Of a stretch of 64,000 nucleotides of DNA, positions 1 through 11,250 are shown piece by piece. This DNA comes from Allolobophora icterica (taxonomy: Eukaryota > Annelida > Clitellata > Crassiclitellata > Lumbricidae). Location of the stretch: assembly GCA_963556255.1 (NCBI GenBank), contig OY744609.1, positions 7,406,237-7,470,236 of the forward strand. Direction: 5' to 3'. The notes under the pieces are model-generated. The model did not search any database. It was not told the origin of the DNA and was given only the letters and a program-made list of their open reading frames with translations. The stretch's first letter is position 1, and each line of letters opens with the position of its first letter. Position numbers and translations under genes: made by a program.

Positions 1-639
1 TTCGTATAAGATAATATTTCACGATGCTGATTATTATGACTATAATTGACGCATTTTAAACTTGTTTATCGGAGTTTTTTTTGGCATATTCGACGTAGTA
101 TATTTAGAGTCTAACCTTAACGACATCTTGTGGCTGCTGTAGTCTTACTAAAGATCAGCCGATTGTGACACACTGAACTTTACGGTTGACTTTGCCTTAA
201 GGGTAATTGCCGTTTAACGATGCTGTCGAAGTTCATTAGCGTCGGTCCTACTCGGAGTGTCCCTGAACTCAACTGTTGGCACCTTTAATTATTATTTTCA
301 ACTGAACTGAAAGCGCAACTACGCAGAATAATGTCACAGCAGTGCATATTTTAACTGTGTAACTAGTGGGACAAATGTCCCAGTAGTTTTAAGATTTGTC
401 CCAGTAGTTTGGGTGATTTAACCCATGTAAAGTGGCTAAAACGGGTTCCATTTGGCAGCAAATGCTCTAAAATGCACTGTCGTAGTCAATTTTGTCCCAG
501 TAGTCCAAATCCCTTAAAATATGCACTGTGTCACAGGGTCACCAGGTCCAAACGCAGTCCGAAAAAAACACAAAGGGTCCATATTGGCACACTACCACTA
601 AGCAGCAGATAGCCTAGCTATGAGGAGAAATCATTTTTG

Positions 640-800
640 TGTAGGTTAAGGTCGACGTACATGGCATAGGCCAACCGACGGCAACGTACGGTCCCATTAT
701 AGCCACGACGGATAGTTAAACATAACGACGCTACTGACAGGTACTGTTTAGACACCTTCTATTATTATTTTACCGACTCTATATTTCTCATTTTCGGTTA
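640..800 (+). repeat. Copy of the dispersed GTCGTTAAAC repeat family
   Basis: A degenerate copy of the main interspersed family of this window. It has the order: GTCGAC-ACGGC block, GCCACGACGGATAGTTAAAC (cognate of GCCATAAGATGTCGTTAAAC elsewhere), then GTTTAGACACCTTCT and a CTATATTTCTC block. A partial opposite-strand copy (TTAACGACATCTTGTGGC) lies near 115-135. The rest of 1-900 shows only short local duplications such as GTCCCAGTAGTTT around 370-410 and 490-510, and no gene. Confidence 0.6.
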
Positions 801-949
801 ATCGTTATATATATTGAGACAACATAAAATTTTGCAGTCGACGTTAAAGGCATCTCAATCCACCAGATCCGAAGTCACCACCGTTTAACTATCATAGGTA
901 AAAACAATCCTATGATAGGACGATATATTTTTGGTAAGCATAATATCGG

Positions 950-1135
950 TCAATATACATACACGTACGTACATACATACCCACATACATACACACACAT
1001 GTGTACAGACAAATATATACACACATACCTACGCACACATGCATACAGACATAAATATATACAAACATGCATACAATAATACATATGTATATATGCATAC
1101 ATACATACATACACACTTGTCCCACTTGCACATAA
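950..1135. repeat. Degenerate (CATA)n/(CACA)n microsatellite
   Basis: Interrupted CATA and ACAC tetranucleotide repeats. The open reading frames on both strands here are a by-product of the repeat and are not genes. Confidence 0.9.
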
Positions 1136-1184
1136 TATGCAAAATGCACTATGTTTAATTGGTAAATATATTAATAAATTTCTG

Positions 1185-1188
<4 letters not shown>

Positions 1189-1246
<58 letters not shown>

Positions 1247-1374
1247 TATACATATATACACACATGCGTACATATATTTTTTGTCAACAAAATATCGGTC
1301 AATATGCACAAACGCACGTACATACACACATGCCTACACACATACACACACATACTTGCACACACATACATATT

Positions 1375-1442
<68 letters not shown>
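1189..1442. repeat. Two (TA)n tracts around a CACA/CATA spacer
   Basis: Uninterrupted (TA)n at about 1189-1236 and again at 1379-1442, separated by degenerate CACATA repeats. Both tracts are self-complementary and could extrude as cruciforms. Confidence 0.95.
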
Positions 1443-1443
<1 letters not shown>

Positions 1444-1739
1444 CTATATACATGTATGTTCCGCGTGCATATATGCAGATTGCATATATATGTTTCTTTA
1501 TTAAACAAAATACACAACCTCAATAAATAAATATCAGTAGATCAAATCATATGACTATTAACCAATGTATGAGGATTTTTCACCGCAGACTTCATCAGGC
1601 ATAATGTGGGTGACCATAAGCAATTTTAATCCGTATATACCGACGTTATAAAACAGAAAGTGTAAAGTTACCGGATATATCCGGTACTCGTCGAAATACA
1701 ATTTATTTCCTGCACCAGATAAATCCGGCAAGCGAGGTA

Positions 1740-2035
1740 TCGAAAGGGTTAGGACCTACATAATGGAAATCGTCACCACGCTTTTGGGTGTGGTGCCAGT
1801 AACGGAGGATGGCGAACATAATCATCTTTGTCATTAATTAATCGCACCCAGTCGCTAAATATTTCAAATAGGGGCCTAGTGGTATAGATCAACCAACGAC
1901 CACGTGCAGTTCCACAGAAGCCGCAAAAATACGGTCAAGCATGACGCTACGGTCAGGCTTTGTCTAAACACCTTTAAATATAGTTGTCCTTACTCTATAT
2001 AAGCCTCAGTTTACATAACGTTATTTAGCTCACTC
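1740..2035 (+). repeat. Copy of the dispersed GTCGTTAAAC repeat family, longer form
   Basis: Begins with the GGTGCCAGT-A-GGAGGA-GGCGA..TAATCATCTTTGTCAT module and continues into the GTTTAGACACCTTTAAATA..CTATATAAGCCTCAGTTT module. This links the two modules as one family. Similar modules are at 4495-4640, 9540-9625, 52130-52210, 52335-52425 and 59165-59250. Confidence 0.65.
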
Positions 2036-2210
2036 TTTTTTAAGCGCTAGGTCGCTAGGTGTTTGGTTTGTGAAATTTTATGATATTTGATGTATTAGAT
2101 AAGAACTGTGTTTGCCATATTGAACTTTGAATAATGAACATAATATGGAAATATGATATCTGTGGTTTGACGTTTAATTAGTTAGATTAGAAGCCTGTAA
2201 ATCCTCAAAA

Positions 2211-2411
2211 ATGAATATGCCTTTGAGGCTACAAAATCAATATTACAAAAAGAACAAAAGAGCTTTTTATGGCCATCAAAAGAACCTTATGGTCAACAAA
2301 AGAGCCTTTGGGCCAAAGAGAACTGGAAAAAGAGCCAAAAGCCGAATCACATCAGCTGGTTCCCTTCGCCCTCTTCGTTCCTCTAATAGACTTCATTTAT
2401 TTGTTCCCGAG
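2211..2411 (+). repeat. Repeat containing GAGCCTTTGGGCCAAA, related to 8750 and 39300
   Basis: The stretch ATGGCCATCAAAAGAACCTTATGG followed by AAAAGAGCCTTTGGGCCAAA also occurs around 8757-8852 and, in part, at 39310-39352, so this is an interspersed repeat rather than a gene. Short ORFs here are incidental. Confidence 0.6.
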
Positions 2412-3169
2412 TGAGAACGCCGATGGCCCAGTCTCGTCCCTTTGTTTGTATTGGCCTTTCGCTGTGGAAATAATTTAAAGAATACCATGTGCTTTGAGAA
2501 TGTTTATCAAGAGTCTTTTGTACATCTAAAATTCATGTTTTATGATACTTGATGCAAAAAACTTGTTTCAAATGTCTTATCACAGCTCATGTATAATAGA
2601 CATTATTAGCTGTATTATATTATGTTGTTAAACAATGAACACTAATGACATTGTAAAGTTCAGTTTTGACACCTTTAAATGGTGTCTTACCTATGCTATA
2701 AATTCATTTTACTGCACTGCCATATTACGTCCAGAAGTTCCAAATACAGTGGCTATTAATTATAAACAAGACATTCTTATGGTATATGTGACACCTGTCA
2801 GATCAAGGAGACTATTCATTCATTGCAATTTTATGGAAATACATACATTGATACAAACATTGAAATCCATATTTATTTATCATATGTTATATGAGTCTAA
2901 ATCTATCACTGTTAATATACATTTCAATAATTATTTACGAGATTCTTACTATAGTTATAAATGTGAAGAAAATTGAAGCTATTGAAGTTTACTTTCACTT
3001 ATAGGCCGAATATCACGCCTAAAAGAGGTGTGTACTTATAATTTTGTGCTTCCAGTAGTGTAACATCCCCTAAACAGTTTCACGCATAAGAAAAAGAAAA
3101 AAGCTACGAAAGGCAGCCATAGGAGTGAAATGTTAGCGATCTAATTTTTCTTAACCTCAGCATATAATG
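2412..3169. other. AT-rich stretch with no recognised gene
   Basis: Contains an ATG-initiated 113-codon open frame (2635-2976, plus) whose composition follows the AT-rich background. I recognise no domain, signal peptide or family, and I see no splice or promoter context that would support it. It may be chance. Confidence 0.4.
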
Positions 3170-3345
3170 GTGGGTGGGTAGCCAACCTCTCCCTCGCCGT
3201 CCGATCTTCCCACCGACAATGTGTGGTGAGTGTATTCGTTATAACTGAGTTGACTAGGGGGCGCAATTGGAGCCGAATTCTACCCAGGCAGAAACTTGAA
3301 CCTTTGACCTTCTGATTAACAACCGTGCACGCTAACTACTGGTAC
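3170..3345 (-). repeat. tRNA-derived SINE, family 1 (minus-strand copy)
   Basis: The reverse complement reads as a tRNA-like 5' part with a degenerate B box, then CCTAGTCAACTCAGTTATAA, ACACATTGTCGGTGGGAAGA and CGGACGGCGAGGGAGAGG. The same ordered blocks recur at 29908-30185 and 34733-34990. It is degenerate and lacks a clear 3' tail. Confidence 0.7.
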
Positions 3346-3895
3346 AGTCAAGTTAGTTGGAGTTTAACGACACCGTGTCATTACAAAGATGATTAGCTTC
3401 GTCATAGGCGTAACTTTCTATTGTGGCTGTGGTGTACGGTCACCACCACTTTCAACAGTCGTAGTAGTGACAGTCACCAGCAATTGTTGGCCGTGTACTG
3501 ATATATTTTTGGGACATGACGTTTTTGGTTTGAGGCAAGTTCAAGTAACGACAATTAACGACTGTGTATTCTTGCATACTTAGCCATCGCAATGCTGTTA
3601 GGCTATATGCCTGCTCGTTAGTTTACTTAGTTATTGTTTCATGGATGGGACGGATCCACAGTTTAACTACATCTAATTGGCAACGAAGGCCAAAATAAAT
3701 TATTTGGAACAGCTCTCGCCGTTCCTATTGCATTGTATTGTATTGTATTTATGAATTTATAAGGCATCTCTCGCAGTACAACCTAATCTGCAAGTGCGAG
3801 GAGCCCCGTGAGAAAAGGAAAGTCTTAAGACAGCGAGAAGTAGCAGCAATGACCCCAGTTAGCATCTGTGAATGAGTCATGGAAGAAAGATCACT

Positions 3896-4276
3896 CAGTG
3901 GCGTCACTAGAGCTGGTGTCACCCGGTGCGGTAAGTCATGGTGTCACCCTCAAAAAAAATTACCTTTTTTCTTTTTTTAGGAATTCGTCTGCCGACAAAC
4001 TTTTACTTTTTGAAGGATTTCATCTCCCAAAAAAGTTGATGACCTTTTTTTTTTTTTTAGTCATCCGCCTCTTTTTTGACTTCTTACATCCTTCTTTTTC
4101 CGGTCTCCAACCATAATGCCATTACCTCTTTTCCTTTCACAGGAATTCGCCTCCCAAAAAAAGTTATCGCCTCATCTTAAAAAAAATTTTCATTTGCTCA
4201 TCTTGGGTGTCACCCCCCTCTGAGGGTGTCACCCGGTGCGGTCCGCACCCCCCGCACCCCCCTCGGGACGCCACTG
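3896..4276. mobile_element. hAT-like non-autonomous element (MITE), 381 bp, intact boundaries
   Basis: Terminal inverted repeats CAGTGGCGTC (3896-3905) and GACGCCACTG (4267-4276) are perfect over 10 bp. The element is flanked by an exact 8-bp direct repeat AGATCACT at 3888-3895 and 4277-4284. An 8-bp target duplication and CAG-type ends are the hallmark of the hAT superfamily (established knowledge). Inside, GGTGTCACCCGGTGCGGT occurs twice near the two ends. There is no transposase ORF, so it would depend on a transposase elsewhere. The superfamily call is inference from ends and duplication length. Confidence 0.88.
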
Positions 4277-4494
4277 AGATCACTCCAAAGAGACGGGCCA
4301 GCAGATGCATAGGCACGGTGTTGAACCCTAGAAATCCGGGTCCTATGGATAATACAGCTCAATTTTAAGTTAATTAACAGCAACACAATGTCGTTACAAA
4401 ACAAATGGCAACTATGATCTAAAAACGCTTCCATTCTCACATATCTGGTATTGATTTATCACATCCAACCGCTAAATATTAAAAAAATTACATA

Positions 4495-4640
4495 CAGTCA
4501 ACCAGCGACCACGTACGGTTTTATAGTAGCCACAAAGTATAATAAAACGGCGAAACGTTCAGGTTCAGTTTGGACACCTTTAATAGTGCTTTCCATGGTT
4601 CTATTTAAGCCTCAGTTGGTTGCAATCGCTGGATTATTAA
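4495..4640 (+). repeat. Copy of the dispersed repeat directly upstream of the LINE
   Basis: Contains the CACGTACGGTTTTATAGTAGCC block and CAGTTTGGACACCTTTAATAG..TTCTATTTAAGCCTCAGTTGG, the same order as at 1870-2030. It ends at CAATCGCTGGATTA, which also precedes another copy at about 9458. The LINE begins just after, so the LINE probably inserted into this repeat. Confidence 0.6.
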
Positions 4641-7600
4641 ATGTGGGGGAGTAGTCTAAATAATACAAACGGAAGAATTTTGGAAAAAATAATAAAAGAA
4701 AACAATCTCACGGTACTAAATACTGGTAAAGCAACTCGTATAACTTCTAATCAATCTAATATAAATTCAGTTATTGATTTAGCAATTGCGTCTCATGATC
4801 TGGCTCTAAACTGTTCCCATTTTGTTGAAAATACCTCGCTAGGATCAGATCATTTACCTACATTTACAAAAGTTAATGAGATTATAACTCTTGAAGATAA
4901 CATGGGAATGCATGTTTGGAATTTAAAGAAAGCAAATTGGAAAAATTTTAAAACTGAAAGTAAATTTCATATAACAGAAAACCTTTTGGATGAAGACATA
5001 GATAAAACCTTCTTAAATTTAACAACGGCTATATCAACATTAGCTAATTCTGTTATTCCAGCTAGAAAATATATTAAAAGTAAAAATAAAAGACACAAAC
5101 CGTTACCCTTTTGGAATGAAAATTGTAATAAAGCAATATACGAGAGAAATCGAATCCGTAATAAGATGATTAAATCAAAAAATCTAGATGATTATGTAGA
5201 GTTTAAGAGACAAAATGCTGTATCAAACAGAGTGATAACAGATGAGGCAAGAACTAGCTGGGAAACCTATTGTAGTGAATTAAATAATCAGTCAAAATTG
5301 GCACCAATTTGGAATATGGCACGCAGAATGGAAGGGGTGGCATCTACAACATCTATTCCTACCCTTCAGTACGAGAGCACAAAGGCTGAATCTAATCTAC
5401 AGAAGGCAAATTTATTGGCAAAAACTTACTCCCAAACTAGTAGTAGCTCAAATTATAAGGATAAATTCTTAAATCATCTACGAAATAAGGACAATGAAAA
5501 TGAAACATTATATAATCAATATAATAACGATGCAGCAGCTCTTAATGTGACCTTCAGTATTCGAGAGCTCCAAGATGCTATAGAATCGTCAAAAACTAAT
5601 AAGTCTCCAGGGGAAGATAGAATCCCTTATGATTTACGTAAACATCTCCATAAAAATGTTAGAAATGTTTTATTGTCCTTTTACAATAAAGTGTGGACAA
5701 CAGGTATACTTCCAAAGGAATGGAATCATGCTATAATTATGCCTATCCTTAAAACTAATAAAGATCCTATGGCTCCTGAATCTTATAGACCAATTTCTCT
5801 TACACCAACCCGTGTAAAATAATGGAAAAGATGATAGCAAATAGATTACAGTGGTTTTTGGAAACCAATAAACTTCTATCTCCATATCAAACAGGATTTA
5901 GAAAACATAAAAGCACTATAGACCAAATTCTTAGGCTTCAAGATTATAGGCTATTCATAAAAAAATAAGCAATAAACAATATGTATTGGCAATCTTTATT
6001 GATTTTGAAAGAGCATATGATATGCTTCATGTCCCAACTCTTTTAAAAAAATACAAAATATTGGAATAGTAGGAAATATTTTAAACTGGATTTCTAAATT
6101 CTTAACTAATCGAACCTTTCAAGTTAAAGTAGGAGTAGAATTATCTGAAAAATTCTCACAAGAGAACGGAACTCCACAGGGCTCCATTATTTCCCCATTA
6201 TTATTCTTAATAATGATAAATAATCTGGATCCTGGTTTGGAGAATGTCGAACTGTCATTATTTGCTGATGACAGTGCCATTTTCTGTGCTGGTCGGAACA
6301 TAAAATTACTTCAAAGTAAAATCCAAAAAGCTATTAATAAAATTAATGACTGGTGTGATGAAAATGGTTTTAAAATTTCTTTAAATAAAACCACTGGAGT
6401 ATTATTTACAAAAACAAGAAAAATACATAAATTACAGATTTTCCTTAATAAAAAAGAAATTAAAATAGAAAAAACTGCCAAATTTCTGGGAGTTATTTTT
6501 GACTCTAAATTAAATTTGAAGCACCATATAGAATACATTGTTACCAAATGTAAAAAACGAATGAATATAATGAGAGCTGTATCTGGGTATAGATGGGGGG
6601 GCATCCAAACGAGCCCTCCTATGCATTTATAAAGCTATAATTAGATCAGTTCTTGATTATGGGGATGTAGCATATACCACAGCTAGTTCCAGCCAGTTAA
6701 AAAAGTTGCAAAATATCCAATCTGAGGCTTTGAGATTAGCTTGTGGCTCAGCTAAAGGCACCCCAATCATGGCTCTTCAAAATGAATGTGGTGAAATTCC
6801 ACTCCACCTACGTCGTTTGAACAATTCGCTTAAAATAGGATCTAAAATCATCAGTTCAAAAGATCATCCTGCGGCGGAAGCTATGCGAGACCACTGGACA
6901 AATTATTATTGTGCATCTTCTGTTAAACAAAATTCCATATTTTAAAGAACTGAACATTTTTTCTCATTAATCTCTCAGCCATTTAAATCACCATCTTACC
7001 AGTCAACAGCCCCCTGGCTTAATAAAACCATTAAGGTTGATCTGTCCTTGAAAAAATATATCAACAAAAAGACAGACTCCCCTAATTTTATGTCATCCTT
7101 GTCATTAGAATTAATTAATAGATATCTTGATTACACACCCATTTATACGGATGGATCTAAACTTGAAAGTATAGTTTCAGCAGCCTTCTATATATCTTCT
7201 ATACAGTTTCATAATATTTATAGAATTGTAAATGATTCATCGATTTATTCAGCTGAATTAACAGCCATAATTGAAGCAATTAAATGGATTATTATAAATG
7301 AAAATGAAAATACAAATAAATATATCATATTTACTGACTCATTAAGTGTAGCCACTTCTATTAAAGAGAATGGGTCTAGTTCAAGGCCTAATCTTTTTCT
7401 TGAATTTTTAGATAATTTTAATAAGATAAAACATAGCAATATTATCGTAGCATGGATACCAAGCCATATTGGTTTATCTGGAAATGAAATGGCAGATATG
7501 CTGGCAAAGAAGGGACTGGAAATATCTGAGATTAATTCAACAAATTATTTAGAGTTTAAGGAAATCTATTCTTTAATAAGGAATTATGTAATTAATAAAT

Positions 7601-8024
7601 GGCAAATTGAGTACAACCTTGAAACAAATGGAAGATTCTATAAAACTATTCAACCCCAGGTATCTACAGATATAAAATTTACAGACTATCTTAGAAACCT
7701 ACGGGCGCTGAGCCCATGGTTATTGAATGAATTAGAAAACGAGAAGTTCAAATTACCAGACTTAGAATGGGACATATTCTAACTAATACCTGGCTGAAAT
7801 CTATAGGTAAAAGCCCAACGGACTTATGTTTTGAATGCCAGGTACCTGAAACAATTCATCATATACTAACTGCTTGTAAAAAACATGAAATATCACAACT
7901 GCTAGTTCAGAAATGTGCAAAGAAAAAAGTGGAATGCACTGTTAAAAATATCTTGACAGTTCGAGATATTTATCTTGAAGTATATAGTTTACTTATGACT
8001 ATAACTAGTGGAAAGATTATGTAA
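4641..8024 (+). pseudogene. I-group-like non-LTR retrotransposon ORF2 remnant (endonuclease-RT-RNase H), 5'-truncated and frameshifted
   Basis: Pieces of one long polyprotein lie in order on the plus strand. 4641-5822 carries the C-terminal part of an APE-type endonuclease (ends in the GSDHLP motif) and the start of the reverse transcriptase (SYRPISLT). 5815-6630 holds the RT core in shifting frames, with DFERAYDM, NGTPQGS and FADDSAIF. 6640-6945 is the RT thumb region. 7048-7782 is an RNase H domain with the D-E-D-D set visible as YTDGSK, AELTAI, FTDSLS and GNEMADMLAK. 7767-8024 has a C-x2-C..H..C cluster (CFECQ...HHILTAC). The N-terminal half of the endonuclease and any ORF1 are missing, as expected from 5' truncation. 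At least four frameshifts or stops (near 5810, 5965, 6050, 6600 and 6943) make it non-functional. RNase H after RT is typical of the I group (I, Nimb, Ingi and relatives); I cannot name the exact clade. Confidence 0.9.
7048..7782 (+). pseudogene. RNase H domain of the LINE, longest intact piece
   Basis: A 244-codon open segment. The RNase H fold starts near residue 30 with IYTDGSK. The catalytic Glu is in SAELTAIIEA, the second Asp in IIFTDSLSVA, and the last acidic residue in the WIPSHIGLSGNEMAD region. All four acidic positions are kept, so this domain decayed less than the RT. It overlaps the next segment (7767-8024) in another frame, meaning a frameshift separates it from the C-terminal Cys/His part. 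Confidence 0.85.
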
Positions 8025-8745
8025 ATATCATAAATAAATAGTGTAAATTATATCTGAAAATACTGTCAACATGTATATTGGAGTTCTGCCATTTGAGTTG
8101 GATGTTCTCCGATGAATTAATGTAAATAGTTAAAATTTTTGTTACCATAATGTTTATATAAAAAGAAATTATTGACAGATTCTTATGTGCTTATCGCAAA
8201 TCATCTGTTAATTTCTAGGTAATTCACTAATTTTAAATAATCCAAGAAGCTATATTCTTCGTTGTTCCATTACATCATATGGTGTTATCTAACCATATAA
8301 CACTTTTTTTCTGAACACTGATAATTGCTTGTTACATATAAATTGGTTGTTTGTAATGTTTTAAAATGTATGGAATTCATAACCTAATGTGTGTGTGTGT
8401 TTTTTTTTGTGTTTTTTTAATTGGATATAATCGATGACTAGTAATATTTATAATATTATTGGTCCTTGGGGCTACTGCTAAATTGGTGTGCGTGCGTGCG
8501 TGTGTGTGTAAATCAATGTATGGGATCAGACATTTCAACTGATTTTGAAATAGAAATGACATTGAATAATATTGATATTATTATTGAAGCCTCTAAATAA
8601 GAACTAAGTACTTTCCATGTCAAGTTAATATTGAATATTGAAGCAATCTGTATAAATATTAACTATTTATGTTTATATTGAACATTGTTTGTAAATATGT
8701 TATGAACGGTTCTTATGATAATGTAAATAAATGTGAAATTCTAAA
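8025..8745 (+). mobile_element. Presumed 3' UTR of the LINE
   Basis: AT-rich sequence following the ORF2 stop, with several AATAAA-like signals and ending near an A-rich run at about 8741-8750. A short GT tract lies at 8390-8420. No target-site duplication could be identified, so the 3' boundary is approximate. Confidence 0.45.
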
Positions 8746-8749
8746 AAAA

Positions 8750-9178
8750 ACCTTATATGGCCATCAAAAGAACCTTTATGGTTAAAAAAATATAAAAAGA
8801 AAATGAAAAAAGAAAAGAACCGATATGGTCGAAAAAGAGCCTTTGGGCCAAATAGAAAATGAATATAAGCCAAATGGCTAAATGAATAATGATGCATATG
8901 TACATACGTGTGTATATATAAACATGTAAATTAAAATATTAATCTATATATTTAAAAAGATGGACTGCTACCAGCTGTCAATCAACGGCATCTCAATAAC
9001 CTGCCAAACAAGGAAACAAACGATGAGACAATCAAAAGAAAGAAAAAAGAAAGAAAGAAAGAAAACAGAAAGAAAGAAACCGATGAATGAAAGTTATACG
9101 AACATGAACTGAAATATATAAAAAAAACTGTAAAGACGTCAACGGCCTATGTAGCCATAAGATGTCGTTAAACTTTTG

Positions 9179-9180
<2 letters not shown>
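8750..9180 (+). repeat. Long interspersed duplication, copy A (partner at 39250-39850)
   Basis: Collinear with 39250-39850 over several hundred bases: AAGAACCGATATGGT, GAGCCTTTGGGCCAAA, AATAATGATGCATATGTA, ATATTAATCTATATAT, GATGGACT, CACCTGTCAATCA-CGGCATCTCAA and CCTGCCAAACAAGGAAACAA all appear in the same order. Both copies end in the dispersed GTAGCCATAAGATGTCGTTAAAC module. Copy B carries an extra insert with a LINE C-terminus. Confidence 0.8.
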
Positions 9181-9242
<62 letters not shown>

Positions 9243-9335
9243 TTAATAGGGCCATTCCGGACACCTTTTTTTAACATTAGTTAATATTGAAGTCCCTGAG
9301 GGATCCTGTATACCTCGGGGCAAAAAAAAAAAAAA

Positions 9336-9422
<87 letters not shown>

Positions 9423-9456
9423 TTATTCTTACTAATGATAATAATAATAATAATAA
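9180..9456. repeat. (AAT)n tracts, with an AAT-to-ATT switch
   Basis: (AAT)n at 9180-9243. A poly-A run is followed by (AAT)n at about 9338-9402, then directly (ATT)n at 9403-9422, and (AAT)n again at about 9438-9456. The AAT/ATT junction is a perfect hairpin. The long Leu and Ile ORFs are repeat artefacts. Confidence 0.95.
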
Positions 9457-9627
9457 TCGCTGGATTACCCAATAGCGTACATTAACGGCAGATCAACGTG
9501 AACGGCTTCTGAAGCCACCATAATCGTTAAACAATGGAAATCGCTACCACACTTTCTGGTGTTGCTCGTAATGGAGGAGGGCGACGATAATCATCTTTGT
9601 CATGACATAGGGTCCTTAAACAGCAAC

Positions 9628-10185
9628 CTTATTTCACAAAATCAATCTGGCTTTCGAAAATATAAAAGTACAAATGATCAAATTCTTAATCTTCAGGATA
9701 CTATTCTTAAAAAAATTAAAAATAAAGAACATGTCTTAGCTATTTTCATTGATTTTGAAAGAGCATATGACATGTTGCATGTTCCTACTCTTTTAAAGAA
9801 ATGTCAGCAATTGGGAATAGTAGGTAATACATTTAACTGGATTGAAAACTTTCTTTTAAATAGAACTTTTCAAGTTAAAGTTGGGGCAGAACTTTCTAAT
9901 AAATTTATACAACAGAATGGTACCCCACAGGGGTCAGTAATATCTCCTATTTTATTCTTACTAATGATAAATGATATTCCCACAGGTGTGGATGACGTAG
10001 AGATGTCACTGTTTGTTGATGACAGTGCCATTTACATAGGACATAGAAATGTTAAAATATTACAAAATAAAATTCAATTATCGATCAATTTAATACAAAA
10101 TTGGTGTAATAAAAATGGTTTTAAAATATCTATTAATAAAACGACTGGAGTCCTTTTCTCCAAAAGAAATAATTTATCAAAATAA
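9628..10185 (+). pseudogene. Second copy of the I-group-like LINE: RT fragment
   Basis: An open frame runs through the RT fingers and palm with GFRKYKST, IDFERAYDM, NGTPQGSVISP and FVDDSAIY, nearly the same as the RT at 5900-6400. The catalytic box reads FVDD where the first copy has FADD. The open frame extends upstream to 9559 only through dispersed-repeat sequence (it opens with a GTG codon), so the LINE part probably starts near 9628. It stops at 10185 after FSKRNNLSK, long before RNase H, so it is a 5'- and 3'-truncated fragment. Confidence 0.87.
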
Positions 10186-10311
10186 AATATGGGATTTTGT
10201 TCATAACAGAAATACCTATAAAGTCATAAAATTTCGTTTAGATATCACTTATGGGGGCTGAGCAGCACTAATGGAAACAACCTCTGGGGTCCTTTTTGAC
10301 CCCAGTGGTAG

Positions 10312-10645
10312 TTAGAGGGTTAATCAAGCTCCCAAGGTAGCAGAATTCGTTTACATGCTCTATTTCCTCTCCACCAATTTTTTTTCTGACTATTATTTCT
10401 TTTCCTTTACTTATCCTCATTGCCTTCGCCTTTTTAATGTTTATTTTCATACCGTATTCAATTGATATGGTGTTTAGTCGGTCCATCATTATCTGTAGAC
10501 CTCTCTGACTTCCCGCCATCAACTAGTCATCTGCGAACCTGAGAGTCCTAATCAGTATGCCTCCGACCTTGATCCCCTCCTCCATATCCTCCAGTGCTTC
10601 TCTAATAAGCTCATTTATATTAATATTGAAGAGTAACGGTCTTTT
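10312..10645 (-). pseudogene. Fragment of a different LINE reverse transcriptase with a stop in the active-site region
   Basis: Read on the minus strand from about 10645, the translation gives NINELIREALEDMEEG, RTLRFADD, a TAG stop, then LMAGSQRGLQIMMDRLN, MKINIKKAKAMRIS and FCYLGSLI. These are RT palm blocks: the FADD catalytic box, the KxxxM block and the YLG block. The stop sits directly after the catalytic aspartates, where families of this kind usually have Gln or Ser. It differs from the I-group copies and has no RNase H nearby. Only about 110 codons survive. Confidence 0.8.
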
Positions 10646-10784
10646 ATATCTTGTTCAAATCTGTACATAGTTTGCTCTTTACTTGTTCATTTTACTTTTT
10701 GCATAAAGTATCGCATTATTATGACGCACATATTATAATAGTAGGCCTAACCTTATGCCTCAACCCTAATATATTAAACTGGGG

Positions 10785-11060
10785 CCCGTAGAGTAAAGGA
10801 TACAACACTGGCTTGAAGAGCAGTAGGTACCAAGATCGAATCCCGTAGACCCTGTAAGGTCATTCAGCCTTTCACTCGCTAGGTGGCGGCGGTGGTTAAA
10901 TGAATAGTAGGCCGTGAATTAGCGCCCTGATGGCTGCCGTACAAACAGTTATATTCGAATCCTGTAAAACTGTCATCATGTGCTTCTACTATATACATGT
11001 ATGTGAGACGCCCTGCGTGGTTGCCGTTTCTACTATATGTATGTTCACTGTCCCATCACT
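10785..11060 (+). repeat. tRNA-derived SINE, family 3, copy 1
   Basis: Starts GGGGCCCGTAGAGTAAAGGA, followed by a B-box-like AAGATCGAATCCC, CACTCGCTAGGTGGC, GAATAGTAGGCC, AACAGTTATATTCGAATCCT and CATCATGTGCTTCTACT. It is collinear with 14529-14850, with clear similarity over about 270 bp. The tRNA-like head is inferred from the A/B-box layout. Confidence 0.7.
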
Positions 11061-11250
11061 GTTTGTATGTATATACGTATGTAGCCTATGCATACATTTA
11101 TGTATGTATATATGCATGCATATTGCCATGTATGTTTGTATGCACGTGCGTGCGTATACGTACGCCCTTATGTATGTTTGTGAGTCTATATACGTATGTA
11201 TGTATGTTTGTGTGTATGCATACATGCTGGATGTGTGTACGAATGAATGT
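11060..11250. repeat. (GTAT)n-type microsatellite
   Basis: Interrupted GTATGTAT/GTGTATGC repeats following the SINE tail. ORFs rich in Cys, Tyr, Met and Val in this interval are repeat-derived. Confidence 0.85.
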
